Source of the DNA: Mantamonas sphyraenae
Lineage: Eukaryota > CRuMs > Mantamonadidae
Reading direction: 5' to 3'
Assembly (NCBI GenBank): GCA_026936335.1
Contig: JAPMXV010000001.1
Coordinates: 186,001-250,000 of the forward strand
Length of the DNA: 64,000 nucleotides
Shown piece after piece: positions 55,127 through 64,000 of the stretch. The notes beneath the pieces were generated by a model that did no database searches, was not told where the DNA came from, and saw only the letters and a program-made list of their open reading frames with translations. Numbering within the stretch: position 1 is the stretch's first letter; each line of letters opens with the position of its first letter. Both the position numbers and the translations under genes were made by a program.

Positions 55127-56668
55127 ATGATGGGCAGTGTCAACATCCGCTTGCATGCCGCTTTGATTGCTTGCTTGATTGCGTGTGCCGTGGCATCCGA
55201 TGTGCAGCCGAAGCTGCTGCGAGGCGAGGCCCTGTGGACCGCGTTGGAAAAAGGCGTGGAGGTGGAAGCTGGAATGCGAGCTTCCGAAGGCGAGCACCGC
55301 TTCCAGGTGGGTGACGAGAACCCGCTCGGCTGGGTGCCGCAGTACAAGGCTACAGTGAAGCCGAACCACCCGGTGGGATTTGCCGGCGAGTGCTTTGCCG
55401 ACATCGACGTGCGTTTGCAGTTCACGCAAGACGGCGTGGACGTGGTTTTTAACGTCAGCGACGCCACCAAGACCATCTGTGACACGGTGTACCTGGTCAC
55501 CACCGACTCGTCGTTCCATCTGAAGCGTCTGGTGTTCAAGGGCGAGCACACCGTGCATATCCGCCGCTGGAAGTCTCCTGCGGAGAAGGAGTACGTGGAA
55601 AGCACGGGCGTGCAAATCTTCATGTTCAAGGAGCACGCGCTGGACTTTGTGCTCAGCGCCTACGAGCTCATCCACATGTTTACAAGCGACAAGAACCAGG
55701 AGCAGCTCATGGAGTTCCTGGAGGAGAAGATGAAGATGCCCTTTGTGCCGCGCAAGGACGACGTGGTCTTCCCAGAGTCGCAGCTGGAGAACGGCCTGTA
55801 CCTGGCCATCATGAAGCTGAACGGCAGCCACGGAGGTGACAACACCATTGAAGGGTGGGCCACGGGTGGTTACACAGGCCATGTGGCGGCAGTGATGCAG
55901 ATGGACAACACCGGGGAGTACTACGTTGTGGAATCCAAGAACCCGCACATCATGATGACCAAGTGGTCAGAGTGGGTGCAGATTGCTCAGGAGACAGGCT
56001 GGCTGGTGGGTGTCCTCAAGCTGACCAAGGAGAACCAGGCCAAGTTCCAGGCCAACCTGACCAAGATCCAAACCTGGGTGCGCAGCGTGCTGGGCAACTC
56101 CTACGGCTACGCCAACTACCTCTTTGGCTGGATCGACGGCGTGCACAACTTCCCGGGCGACGTGACGGTGGAGACCATGGCCACCGCCTTCCAGCTCATC
56201 GATGTCATCAAGCCGGCCACCAGCGACCTGATGTGGGGCCAGGCCCTGAACCATCGCCTGGGCACCAAGGGCCTCAACGTGCCCCAACTCTTTGTGGAGA
56301 TGGCCAAGCGCAACCTGACCTTTGCCGACGTCATTGCCATGCCCGAGAACGACGAGTGGACCTACTCCATTGGTCCCTCTCGCGTCTGCTCCTCCTTCGT
56401 CTCCACCCTGTACAAGCTGGCCGGCGTGCTGGGTCCGGAAATCCAGGCCACCGAGCTTACGCCTCGTGACACGTATTCGGTGCAGATCTTTGATGCCAAC
56501 TGGCAGCGTCCGTCTGCCTGCGCACAGGATGATCTGCCGTACTGCCAGGTTAGCGGCAAGTACATCCTCCATCTGCCCGGGTACAACTCCATTCCCCAAT
56601 ACCCGCACATGTTTGAAAAGTGTGCCACCCAACCCTACCCGTTCACCTATGCCCCGGCACACTGCTGA
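55127..56668 (+). CDS. Secreted permuted papain-fold (NlpC/P60, YiiX-like) protein
   Basis: This encodes 513 residues (512 if translation starts at the second of two adjacent ATGs). A signal peptide is clear (RLHAALIACLIACAVAS). The C-terminal half carries GGYTGHVAAVMQM, with the candidate catalytic His, and later SRVCSSFVSTLYKLAGVL, with the candidate catalytic Cys. His before Cys is the circularly permuted order of YiiX/LRAT-type NlpC/P60 folds. Between them lie YVVESKN and a Tyr/Trp-rich segment. The N-terminal ~200 residues are beta-rich and end near FVLSAYEL. Several N-x-S/T sites suit passage through the secretory pathway. It could be a lysosomal or secreted hydrolase; substrate unknown. 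Single exon, with strongly C/G-ending codons suggesting high expression. Confidence 0.6.
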   Translation: MMGSVNIRLHAALIACLIACAVASDVQPKLLRGEALWTALEKGVEVEAGMRASEGEHRFQVGDENPLGWVPQYKATVKPNHPVGFAGECFADIDVRLQFTQDGVDVVFNVSDATKTICDTVYLVTTDSSFHLKRLVFKGEHTVHIRRWKSPAEKEYVESTGVQIFMFKEHALDFVLSAYELIHMFTSDKNQEQLMEFLEEKMKMPFVPRKDDVVFPESQLENGLYLAIMKLNGSHGGDNTIEGWATGGYTGHVAAVMQMDNTGEYYVVESKNPHIMMTKWSEWVQIAQETGWLVGVLKLTKENQAKFQANLTKIQTWVRSVLGNSYGYANYLFGWIDGVHNFPGDVTVETMATAFQLIDVIKPATSDLMWGQALNHRLGTKGLNVPQLFVEMAKRNLTFADVIAMPENDEWTYSIGPSRVCSSFVSTLYKLAGVLGPEIQATELTPRDTYSVQIFDANWQRPSACAQDDLPYCQVSGKYILHLPGYNSIPQYPHMFEKCATQPYPFTYAPAHC

Positions 56669-56930
56669 TCACCTGTGTGCGTGTGTGAGTGAGTGCGTGC
56701 CGAGAAACGAAATGGAAGAAAGCCATGGCTCAATCAAGCTGGTTCATCAATGGCCATCCAACTTGTGTGTCAAAGTGTGTGTGTGTGTGTGTGTGTGCGG
56801 GGCCAAGTGGAAGACAAAGAGCGAGCGAGAGAGTCGGCGTTGGGGTGTTTGGAGAAGCAGCGAGTGGGATGGTGGATGCTGGCAACAGCAAGAAACGCAA
56901 AGGGAAGGCGTGTTGACTGTGTGGTCGATG
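56669..56930. other. Intergenic region with GT run
   Basis: Convergent 3' region between the papain-fold gene and V-ATPase F copy B. It holds a GT microsatellite (about 56769-56799). No gene seen. Confidence 0.45.
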
Positions 56931-58052
56931 TGTCTTCTTATTGGTTGGGCCCCAGCAGGTATTGCAGCTTCTGAAACACGCTATCCTTCTCCTGCTCGTA
57001 TGGCTTGTCCTTCGACGGTACCTCCAGAATGGACGGCAGTGGCTTGTCATACTCATCCACCAGATGTCGGATCTCATCCGCCACATGCTGGTTGATCACA
57101 AGGATCGACACATCCTCACGCGTCGTAAACGTCCTCCACGCACTCTCAATCTCCTCCACTGTTGTCTCTGTGTGCGTCCATTGTGGTTGCATCCATGCGT
57201 GTGTGTCCAGTGTGGCCGGTGTTTGTGTCAGTGCCCTTCTCCCACTCTTCTATCCTTCAGACCAGCCCCTTGTGGGCATGCACACCATGCTCAACCCCCC
57301 CCCCCTACACAACCCCACACACCACACATCGTCAACAATGGCCCATGATTCCCACCACACACAACCATCCTCCCCATCTGTCTCCTTTCCAATCCAACTC
57401 TCCCCTCCCCTCCGCCTCTCCTCTGCACACACTTCTCCCATCCACGCTGCTGCTTCCCGTCTGCCCCTTTGCCCTCCCCCCGGCAACCTTCCTCTCCCTT
57501 CCTCCCCTCTTCCTCCTCCTCCTCCTCCTCCATCCATTGCCTAGCCCTTCCACACACCATCTCCTCTCTCTCCCATCCCTCCCCTCCCCCTCCCCAACCC
57601 TTCTTTCCAACAGCGTTTCACTGCACTCCGTCCTCTCTTCCCAATCTCTCCACCTCCTCCTTCCCACACCCACATGCACACCGCCCGTTCTCCTCCCACA
57701 CATCTCCCATACACAACCAATCCCATCCACACCGTCCCCATTCCCCACCCCTTCGCTCCCCTCAACCCCAGGCCAACGCAGAAACCTACTGCTGGTCACA
57801 ATCAGGTAGTTCGCCTTGTTCTTCAAGTCCCGGTCACCCACTCCAGCCAGCAGGAACCCTGTGATGGTGTCTTCGTCACAGATCATGCTGATCAGCGACA
57901 GTTCGCCCTCACGCTTCTGCAACATCTGTTTTGCACTCATCCTTGTGTGTGGTGGAGATTTGCCCTGCCTCCTCCATCGCTCACTTTCATCATCCCACAC
58001 CCATCCCATTCCACCCACCCGTTCCATTCCCAATCCATCCCTGTTCGTTGAT
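56931..58052 (-). repeat. Inverted repeat, right arm
   Basis: Reverse-complement partner of 48130-49247. The 7.7 kb between the arms holds TDP1, the coiled-coil gene and the papain-fold gene. Confidence 0.93.
56938..57940 (-). CDS. ATP6V1F: V-type proton ATPase subunit F, copy B
   Basis: Exons 57940-57790 and 57167-56938 (intron 622 bases). Exon sequences match copy A without a difference I could find, including synonymous sites, while the introns differ by scattered changes and one base in length. Both copies therefore look intact. It is divergent from the OSCA-like gene, with 163 bases between start codons. Confidence 0.93.
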
Positions 58053-58103
58053 TCCAACACCCACCGCCGTTCCTCCAGCCGCAACAACTCAACGCCAACC
58101 ACC

Positions 58104-60870
58104 ATGTCCTCTTCCAAATACGAAGAGAATGGCCCTCCGTCCATTGAGGAGGCCAAGGAATACTTTGTGCGGGAAGTTCTGCCAAAGAACCCAGAGACCG
58201 ATGAGATCTTCAGTGTGTGTGAGTCCCCCATGGGGCTTGCCTCCTTTGGAGTGGGTGTCACCCTGTACTTCAAACTCCTTGTACGTTTGTTGACCACGAC
58301 CCATCCTGGGAACCCCCGTTCTGCCTTTGTCCAACCCCAAACCGCCATGTTCCATGCTGCCCATGCCTGTCCATGTTCCGCAGACAGCACCGGTTCCTGC
58401 CACCGGTGCGAGGACTGCCTTGGGGACAAATCCAGGATTTTCCGGCGCAACACTCACACAGGTTGGTTTCCTTCGCCAAACCACATCGTCCGCACATCCT
58501 CCCGGATATGTTTGTGTGTGTGTGTGGTCCTGGTCCCGTCCATACGGTGTCTGCAGGTGTGGATGAGCATCCTCTTTGTCATCCAGGCGGCCGTTTCGCT
58601 GTCCAACGTGGTGTACAATCTGGGAGGAAACCGCGCGCCCGCAGGTTCTGGCATCGTGGTCCAGATGACCATTGCCAATCGCTTCGGTACGTACCCAGCC
58701 TCCATGATGTTCATGTGTGCTACCCGCCATCAGCGTTGTCTCTTGGTTTTCTTGCGGGAAAACCCCCCTTTGTGCTGTGTCCGGCAGACGCCGTGCGCGG
58801 GGGGCAAGGCGCATGTCTTTTTGCCCAACTTTTGAGCGTATGTGTGTAGTCTGACAGCGCATGGCCACACACAGGTGACCAAATCCCGCCAGTGCAGGGT
58901 ACGTTTGAGTTTGTGGCCATCCTGGTGTGTCTCCTGTTCTGGCTGATCGTCAAGAAGCGGCAGGTGGCGGTGGCGCGCAAGATAGACGCGAAAACGCTGA
59001 GTGCCAGCGACTACTCGATTTGGGTGGAGGATCTGCCCGAGGATGTGATTGACCCTCGCGAGTATCTGGACTTCTTCACCAAGCCCGAGAGCAACCAGGA
59101 GGTCGACTTTCCCATTGTGGAGATCACGATGGCGTTGGACAACGGCGAGATTGTCCACCTGCTGCAAGAGATGGAGAAGCTGGAGGACGAGATGCGGTAC
59201 AAGGAGGTGAAGAAGGGTGGCGAGTTGGAGGCCACCGACGGCTGCTGTGCCAAGGATCTCACCTACTACGAGAACAAGAAGGCCAAGTTGCAGGCGAAGC
59301 TGGACAAGGAGCGCGAGACCACCCACAAGCCTGCCAAGCTGTTTGTCACCTACGAGAAGCAGGTGGATGTCGATCGTGTCATTGAGATCTTCAACTACAG
59401 CAACATTTCACCAAGGTGCTGAACCTGATCTTCTGCTGCTGCCCGTGCAGCTTCGGTGTGCCCACCTTCCGTGGCAACCGACTGCGTGTCGAGCGCGCCG
59501 TGGAGCCTTCCGATGTGATTTGGAAGAACCAACACGTGAGCCGGTGGAGCCAGCAGGTGCGTGGTGTGCGCACCATTGTCGGCGGCCTCATCTTTGTGGC
59601 CGCAGTGACGGGCATCATCTACGCCGTCAAGGAGGCCGGAAAGAGTGCCAACGGTGTCAACAACACGTCCCTGACGGTGTTGGCCTCGTTCATTGTCACC
59701 ATTTTGAACCAGGTGCTTGTGCGTGGTCTCATCAAGCTGTCCCAGAGCGCACGTGCTCACTCCGTCTCGCAGCAGGACTCACGTCTCATGATTCTGCTGC
59801 TGGCCGCTCAGTTCAGCACCACCGGTCTCATTATCCTTGTGTCCACGCTGCTTGTGGAATCGGACCCGTACAAGCGTTTTGTGACGCTGGGCGACCAGGC
59901 CACGTTCATCGTGCTTGCCGATGCCTTCACCTCGAACATTGTGCGCATCCTTCGTCCGTTTGACCACTTGAAGAAGGACTACCTGGCCAAGAAGGCGCTG
60001 ACACAGTGGAAGATGAACTCGTTCTTTGCTGGCATGGACTTTGTGCTGGCCGAACGATACGCCTCTGTGCTCAAGACCCTCTTTGTCATTTTCACGTACG
60101 GCAGCATTGCGCCGGTGGTCTTCATCCTTGGCACCGTGTGTTTCATCATCACCTACTATGTGGACAAGTACTACCTGCTGCGTCTGTCCCACAACCCGCC
60201 CCTGCTGGACGAGAAGCTCTCCTTCCAATTGCACTGGATCCTGCCCGCCGCCATTGCCGGCCGCGGCTTCATGAGCGGTCTGTTCATGGGCCAGGTTCCC
60301 AACAATGGCACTGCCGCAGGTCTGGCCTTTGCCGGCATGGGTGTGGCTCTGGCGATGCTTGTGCTCCAGGTGTTCCCGTTCCTGCTCAACTCGCCCATGC
60401 TGCGCTGCTTCAAGTGTCTGTTTGACGACGATGCGAACCTGCAGGACGACGAGGAGGCCATGACTGCTCCGTCGTACAACAACATCCCTACCCCCATCGA
60501 ACGCTACATTCCTCCTGGTCCCGTGGAGGAGATTGCCAGCCAGGTCGCTTCCGTGCCCGGCAGGATGCCTCCCCTGGACGTCAAGAAGTGGACTCCTGCC
60601 GATGGCATCGAGGGCCAGGGCCCCGGCGCAGGTGCGTTCGTGCCTCCGCCCCAGCAGAACACCGATCCACAGAACGTGGTGCTCATGCAACAGATGGGCG
60701 CTGGGCCAGGATCGCCCGGAATGATGCCTCCCCAGCAGCAGATGATCACCGCCGCCTGCTTCCAGTGCCAGGGTGCCTTCCAGGCGCCTGCAGGCGTTGC
60801 CCAGGTGCAGTGTCCCAACTGTGGCGCCGTCAACCAGTTCCAGGCCCCGCCCATGGGCCCCCCGCAATAA
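58104..60870 (+). CDS. OSCA/TMEM63-like membrane protein with C-terminal zinc ribbon, frame broken once
   Basis: Exons 58104-58280, 58384-58461, 58557-58686 and 58875-60870 join in phase. One base is missing near 59408 (T3 run). Corrected length is 793 residues. OSCA/TMEM63 (DUF221) proteins are mechanosensitive or osmosensitive ion channels. Two N-terminal helices (ILFVIQAAVSL, VAILVCLLFWLIV) flank a lumenal loop. A cytosolic domain follows, with YSIWVEDLPEDVIDPREY, a Lys/Glu helix and KLFVTYEKQVDVDRVI. The linker VEPSDVIWKNQ corresponds to the family's EPSDxxWEN. A multi-helix block runs to about 60420. The Pro/Gly/Gln-rich tail ends in CFQCQGAF..QCPNCGAVNQF, an LSD1-type zinc ribbon. Anoctamin-type ancestry is an alternative. 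Confidence 0.68.
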
Positions 60871-60995
60871 AGACAATAAGCAACTCCCTCGAAGGAGTCG
60901 CTTGTACCATGTTTGGTTCCCTCTTTGTGAGCAGAAGGATGATGGTGTGTGCGGAAAAGTGTGGATGCGCAGTCGCATCCAAGGACTCCTTTCGG

Positions 60996-62744
60996 ATGTG
61001 TGGCATTGGCGTGGTCATCCATGCACCCACCTGCTTCCCTGCCACCCACGCACAGGATGGAGAGGAAGACGAGGGAGATGTGGAGGAGGCTGGGCAGCAG
61101 AGTGGGAGCGTGCCAGAACCGGACGAACTGCTGGAGCTCCTGACCCCCCGTGGACCAGATGCAGGCTTTGTACACACCGTAGACACGGATGAGATGGATA
61201 GCATAGGTTCCATGCACGTAGTGGCCACGGTTCTGGCGCTGCGGGGCACACAGACGGTGGCACAGCCGGTGAGTGATGAGCACGGAAATGTGCTCGCCTT
61301 CAATGGCGAAATCTACGACACAGATGCATTTGGCGAGGGTTCCTTCGACCCAACCGTGGACAACGACACGGAGTTTGTCAGCAATGAGCTTGCATTGTGC
61401 ACAAGCCACACCGAGGTGTTGGAGTGTCTTGCCAAACTGCGAGGGCCCTTTGCTCTGGTGTACTGGCATGCAAGCATGCACACAGTGTACTTTGCACGCG
61501 ATTGCGTGGGAAGGCGTTCGTTGCTGCGCATGCACAGTACAGAGGCGTTGGTGTTGAGTTCTGTGGCAGCACAGGGCATGGGTAGGAAGTGGGAGGAGGT
61601 GCGACCGGCTGTGTACCACGCCCGTGTGGACAAGGGAGGCGTATTGGACGTCTCATGTACAGAGTGGAACACGCTGCACGCCGAGGATGTGCTTGGGGTG
61701 CGCACAGGGGAGGTGGAACCCAACTCGGACGAGGCAGAACTGTTGCAGTCCGCAGACGCAGTGCTGGAGACCCAGGACAACAAAGACGCAGAGGCACTGC
61801 TGGATGAAATGCGTGGCAGTGTTTCGCGTCGCTTGACGTGTGTGCAACAGGACAACCAGGTGGATGGACCACACAAGGCACGCGTGGGCATCCTCTTTTC
61901 GGGTGGCATCGACAGCCTGTGGCTGGCGGCTTTGGCACACGAGTGTGTGCCCTGTGAGGAACCCATCGATCTGCTCAACGTCTCGTTTGCCTCGCCAGCG
62001 TCAAATGCGCCGGATCGCAAGACAGGGGTGCGCAGCTGGCGGGCGTTGCAAGCGATGACGAACGGCAGCGGTCGCGTGTGGCATCTGGTGGACATAGATG
62101 TGGATGCCAGCGAAGTGGAGGCCAACTTGAAGCATGTGGCAGCCCTTGTGCATCCGCGAGACACAGAGATGGATGTAAACATTGCGTGCGCGTTGTGGTT
62201 TGCGTCTCGAGGCACAGGCACGCTGGAGGAGGATGGCCAGGCTTACGAATCCACCGCACGCATTTTGCTATCGGGGTTGGGTGCTGACGAGCAGTTTGCA
62301 GGGTACACGCGACACATGGCATGCTTTCGGCGCGGCGGTTGGCAAGCGCTGGATGCCGAGCTGCGATTGGATGTGGGCAGGATATGGCTGCGTAACCTGG
62401 GACGCGATGACCGTGTGGTCGCTGATCACGGCAAGGAGCTGCGTTTCCCGTTTCTGGACGAAAAGGTGATGCACCACGTACGCAGCGTGGCCTTGTATCG
62501 TTTGTGCAATCCGCACCTGGCAAAGGAGATTGGATGCAAGAAACTGCTTCGTGAGGCTGCCCTACTGACTGGATTGGACTCGGAGGGTTGTCAGCTGGCC
62601 AAACGGGCCATGCAATTTGGCACACGCATTGCCAAGCTGCAACAGAAGCGCCGCGGGCTCACCAACAAGCAAGTTGCCGGCAACACAAAGGCAAACACCT
62701 CCAAGAACAGCAACAGCAGCAGCAGCAGCAGCAGCAGCAATTGA
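60996..62744 (+). CDS. ASNSD1: Asparagine synthetase domain-containing protein 1
   Basis: This encodes 582 residues from MCGIGVV, the Cys2 start of a class II glutamine amidotransferase; human is 643. The N-terminal half has LTPRGPDAG, VLALRG, AFNGEIYD, NDTEFV and RGPFALVYW. The C-terminal half has the PP-loop LFSGGIDSLW, SGLGADEQFAGY, ELRFPFLDE and the ASNSD1-type KKLLREAA..AKRAMQFGTRI. The relation to true asparagine synthetase is clear, but the enzymatic role of this family is unsettled. A poly-Ser tail (AGC repeat) precedes the stop. It follows the OSCA-like gene by 125 bases on the same strand. Single exon. Confidence 0.9.
   Translation: MCGIGVVIHAPTCFPATHAQDGEEDEGDVEEAGQQSGSVPEPDELLELLTPRGPDAGFVHTVDTDEMDSIGSMHVVATVLALRGTQTVAQPVSDEHGNVLAFNGEIYDTDAFGEGSFDPTVDNDTEFVSNELALCTSHTEVLECLAKLRGPFALVYWHASMHTVYFARDCVGRRSLLRMHSTEALVLSSVAAQGMGRKWEEVRPAVYHARVDKGGVLDVSCTEWNTLHAEDVLGVRTGEVEPNSDEAELLQSADAVLETQDNKDAEALLDEMRGSVSRRLTCVQQDNQVDGPHKARVGILFSGGIDSLWLAALAHECVPCEEPIDLLNVSFASPASNAPDRKTGVRSWRALQAMTNGSGRVWHLVDIDVDASEVEANLKHVAALVHPRDTEMDVNIACALWFASRGTGTLEEDGQAYESTARILLSGLGADEQFAGYTRHMACFRRGGWQALDAELRLDVGRIWLRNLGRDDRVVADHGKELRFPFLDEKVMHHVRSVALYRLCNPHLAKEIGCKKLLREAALLTGLDSEGCQLAKRAMQFGTRIAKLQQKRRGLTNKQVAGNTKANTSKNSNSSSSSSSSN
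62712..62741 (+). repeat. AGC microsatellite coding for C-terminal poly-Ser of ASNSD1
   Basis: The repeat ends one codon before the stop. Confidence 0.9.
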
Positions 62745-62794
62745 ATCCAAGGAGGGATGGGAGAAGATGTGTCAAATGTACTTTTGTGCATCAA

Positions 62795-64000
62795 TCATAC
62801 GCACGCACTGATGTCCGTGGCACCGGTACCCGCCGTGTTGGTGCCATAGGGGCAATCAAAGCAAGCAGACAGGGCCTTGATGTTGCCATACTTGCCCTGG
62901 GGACAGTTTTGGCAGCCGGGCGAGCCGTCGACACCGGAATACTGGCCCACTGGGCAGGATGTACACACGCCGCCGGCATTGCTAAACTCACCCGCCTGGC
63001 AGTCGTAGCAAAAGGTGCGTGAGTAGCCACTGGTCTTGCCTGCGGGACACGTGAGACAGGTGGCCGTGGTGGACGAGGGCTGATACAGGCCCGGTTCACA
63101 CAACTTGCAGCGGCCGCCAAACTGAGAGCGGGTGCCTGCACGACAAGCCTTCCGCACGCCCTGGATGCACTCGTAGCCGTCAGGACATGACATGCACGTG
63201 TTGTTCGAGCTCTCCAGATACTCGCGGTAGGGTGTGCAGGGCAATGCAATGCCGTTCTGGCAGCGCCAGCCCGTGAGACACGGGCTGCAGGCAGAGGCGC
63301 CACCAAAGGAAAAGATGGTGGGCAGCTGCTGATAGGGACAGGTGGTGATGATGCCAGCACGACAGTAGGAGCCTGCTGGACAGCGTTCGCAGTCTGTGTT
63401 GTTGAACTCGCCCGCCCAGTAGGAGCCGCCTTCGCAGAAGCAGGCGGTGGTGGGCTTGGTGACGAGGAAGATGTCGTCAAAGTAGGCCTCGCCCGAATGG
63501 ACCTTGAGTTGGATGCGAATGTCCACCGACTTGATGCGTTTGGTCACCGTAAAGTCTGCAAAGGCGTACTCGTAGTCGTGGGTGCCTGTGTTGAACACAG
63601 CCGCAGCCACGTTGCTGGCCGAGGTCAGGTCCTGGTACAGCACGTCCATCACAATGGCGTAATTGCTGTCGGGGCTGCCGGACACGTTGAACGCCCGGCT
63701 GTACCCGGCAATGCGCAGGTCGATGGCGTTGGGCTGGTCCAATGTCACCGTCTGCGCCGCACCGGCCTGGAAGAACGTGGTGTTGTCCGACACCAACCGC
63801 GCTGCAAAAGGAAAGTCGTTGCTGACGTTTGTGTACCCCCCGGAAATGTAGGAGAATTGGGGCGAGGCCACCCACGAGCCCTGAAAGTCAAAGTGGGGAT
63901 TGGACACCAACGAGCCGCCATACTTGCTGTCTGTGCCATCGCAACGTGAGCACGACGACCAGCCCTGCATGCTGTACGTGCCATTGGCACAGGGCGAACA
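62795..64000 (-). CDS. Cysteine-rich extracellular protein (ephrin-receptor-like GCC2/GCC3 repeats), 3' part
   Basis: The frame is open from the window edge (64000) to a stop at 62797-62795; about 401 C-terminal residues are seen, so the start is missing. A beta-sandwich-like domain (NPHFDFQGSWVAS, AGYSRAFNVSGSPDSNYAI, SGEAYFDDIFLV) is preceded by a Cys pair and followed by at least six Cys-rich units of CPAGxxC/C-G-Y-x-C style: CPAGSYCRAG, CPDGYECIQG, CEPGLYQPSSTTATCLTCPAG (partly quoted), CPVGQYSG, CPQGKYGN. These are the GCC2_GCC3/ephrin-receptor-like repeats found in large secreted or membrane proteins of many protists. No membrane helix follows, so in this form it would be secreted, unless anchored upstream. 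Confidence 0.75.
   Translation of the reverse strand, partial: CSPCANGTYSMQGWSSCSRCDGTDSKYGGSLVSNPHFDFQGSWVASPQFSYISGGYTNVSNDFPFAARLVSDNTTFFQAGAAQTVTLDQPNAIDLRIAGYSRAFNVSGSPDSNYAIVMDVLYQDLTSASNVAAAVFNTGTHDYEYAFADFTVTKRIKSVDIRIQLKVHSGEAYFDDIFLVTKPTTACFCEGGSYWAGEFNNTDCERCPAGSYCRAGIITTCPYQQLPTIFSFGGASACSPCLTGWRCQNGIALPCTPYREYLESSNNTCMSCPDGYECIQGVRKACRAGTRSQFGGRCKLCEPGLYQPSSTTATCLTCPAGKTSGYSRTFCYDCQAGEFSNAGGVCTSCPVGQYSGVDGSPGCQNCPQGKYGNIKALSACFDCPYGTNTAGTGATDISACV

Noticed and set aside
48130-58052. Composite transposon flanked by inverted repeats
   Set aside because: The arms are host V-ATPase genes with no transposase, terminal motif or target-site duplication visible.
57332-58453. Minus-strand frame of 373 codons across V-ATPase F copy B
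   Set aside because: Reads through exon one, the purine-rich intron and upstream sequence. Only the exon part is coding.

Overview
This is nuclear DNA from a unicellular eukaryote. The evidence is GT-AG spliceosomal introns (roughly 50-620 bases), intron-containing tRNA genes, and eukaryote-only machinery: ORC2, a DDX11-type helicase, NAT9, ZNF830, a giant HECT ligase, V-ATPase subunit F and TDP1. Three genes point to a cell with a motile cilium: CFAP206, a polycystin-2 channel, and a very large HEAT-repeat protein of possible axonemal type. Two seven-helix receptor-like proteins and an NLR-like NTPase suit a free-living protist. I cannot name the lineage from sequence alone. Genes are dense, lie on both strands, and often share short divergent promoters. 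CA/GT microsatellites and long Ser codon runs are common.

Layout. 1-5315: 3' part of CFAP206 (+), tRNA-Arg (-), DDX11 helicase (+), tRNA-Ile (+), PXMP4-like peroxisomal protein (-). 5511-9932, all +: an unknown membrane protein, a cAMP-receptor/GPR157-type GPCR, a second seven-helix protein, and a Vma12/TMEM199-like V-ATPase assembly factor. 10097-15692, all -: a PUB-PP2C fusion phosphatase, ORC2, and a PA-domain seven-helix protein. 15927-20191 (+): a Schlafen-type AlbA_2/NB-ARC/TPR protein with a C-terminal anchor. 20254-22840: NAT9 and a small LYR/FMC1-like protein (-), then ZNF830 (+). 22934-29134 (+): 2066-residue HEAT-repeat protein. 29226-43863 (-): about 4740-residue SPRY-UBA-ZZ-HECT ubiquitin ligase. 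43948-48118 (+): polycystin-2 channel and a thioredoxin-fold protein.

48130-58052 is bounded by a 1.1-kb inverted repeat. Each arm carries a complete, intron-containing V-ATPase subunit F gene with identical exons. Between the arms lie TDP1 (-), a coiled-coil protein with 109-residue tandem repeats (+) and a secreted permuted papain-fold protein (+). 58104-64000: an OSCA/TMEM63-like membrane protein with a C-terminal zinc ribbon (+), ASNSD1 (+), and the 3' part of a cysteine-rich extracellular protein (-).

The genes do not form one pathway. Themes shared by several are cilia and sensing (CFAP206, PKD2, HEAT protein, receptors), V-ATPase biogenesis (the Vma12-like protein and two subunit F genes), genome maintenance (DDX11, ORC2, TDP1) and ubiquitin/p97 biology (HECT ligase, PUB-PP2C).

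Several otherwise well-conserved reading frames are broken by single-base shifts, mostly at short homopolymers or microsatellites: DDX11, the first GPCR, ZNF830 (two), the HECT gene (three), PKD2, the coiled-coil gene and the OSCA-like gene. In every one of these genes, one-base corrections restore a frame divisible by three. Residual assembly indels are the likeliest cause, so I annotate these genes as single loci and flag each break.
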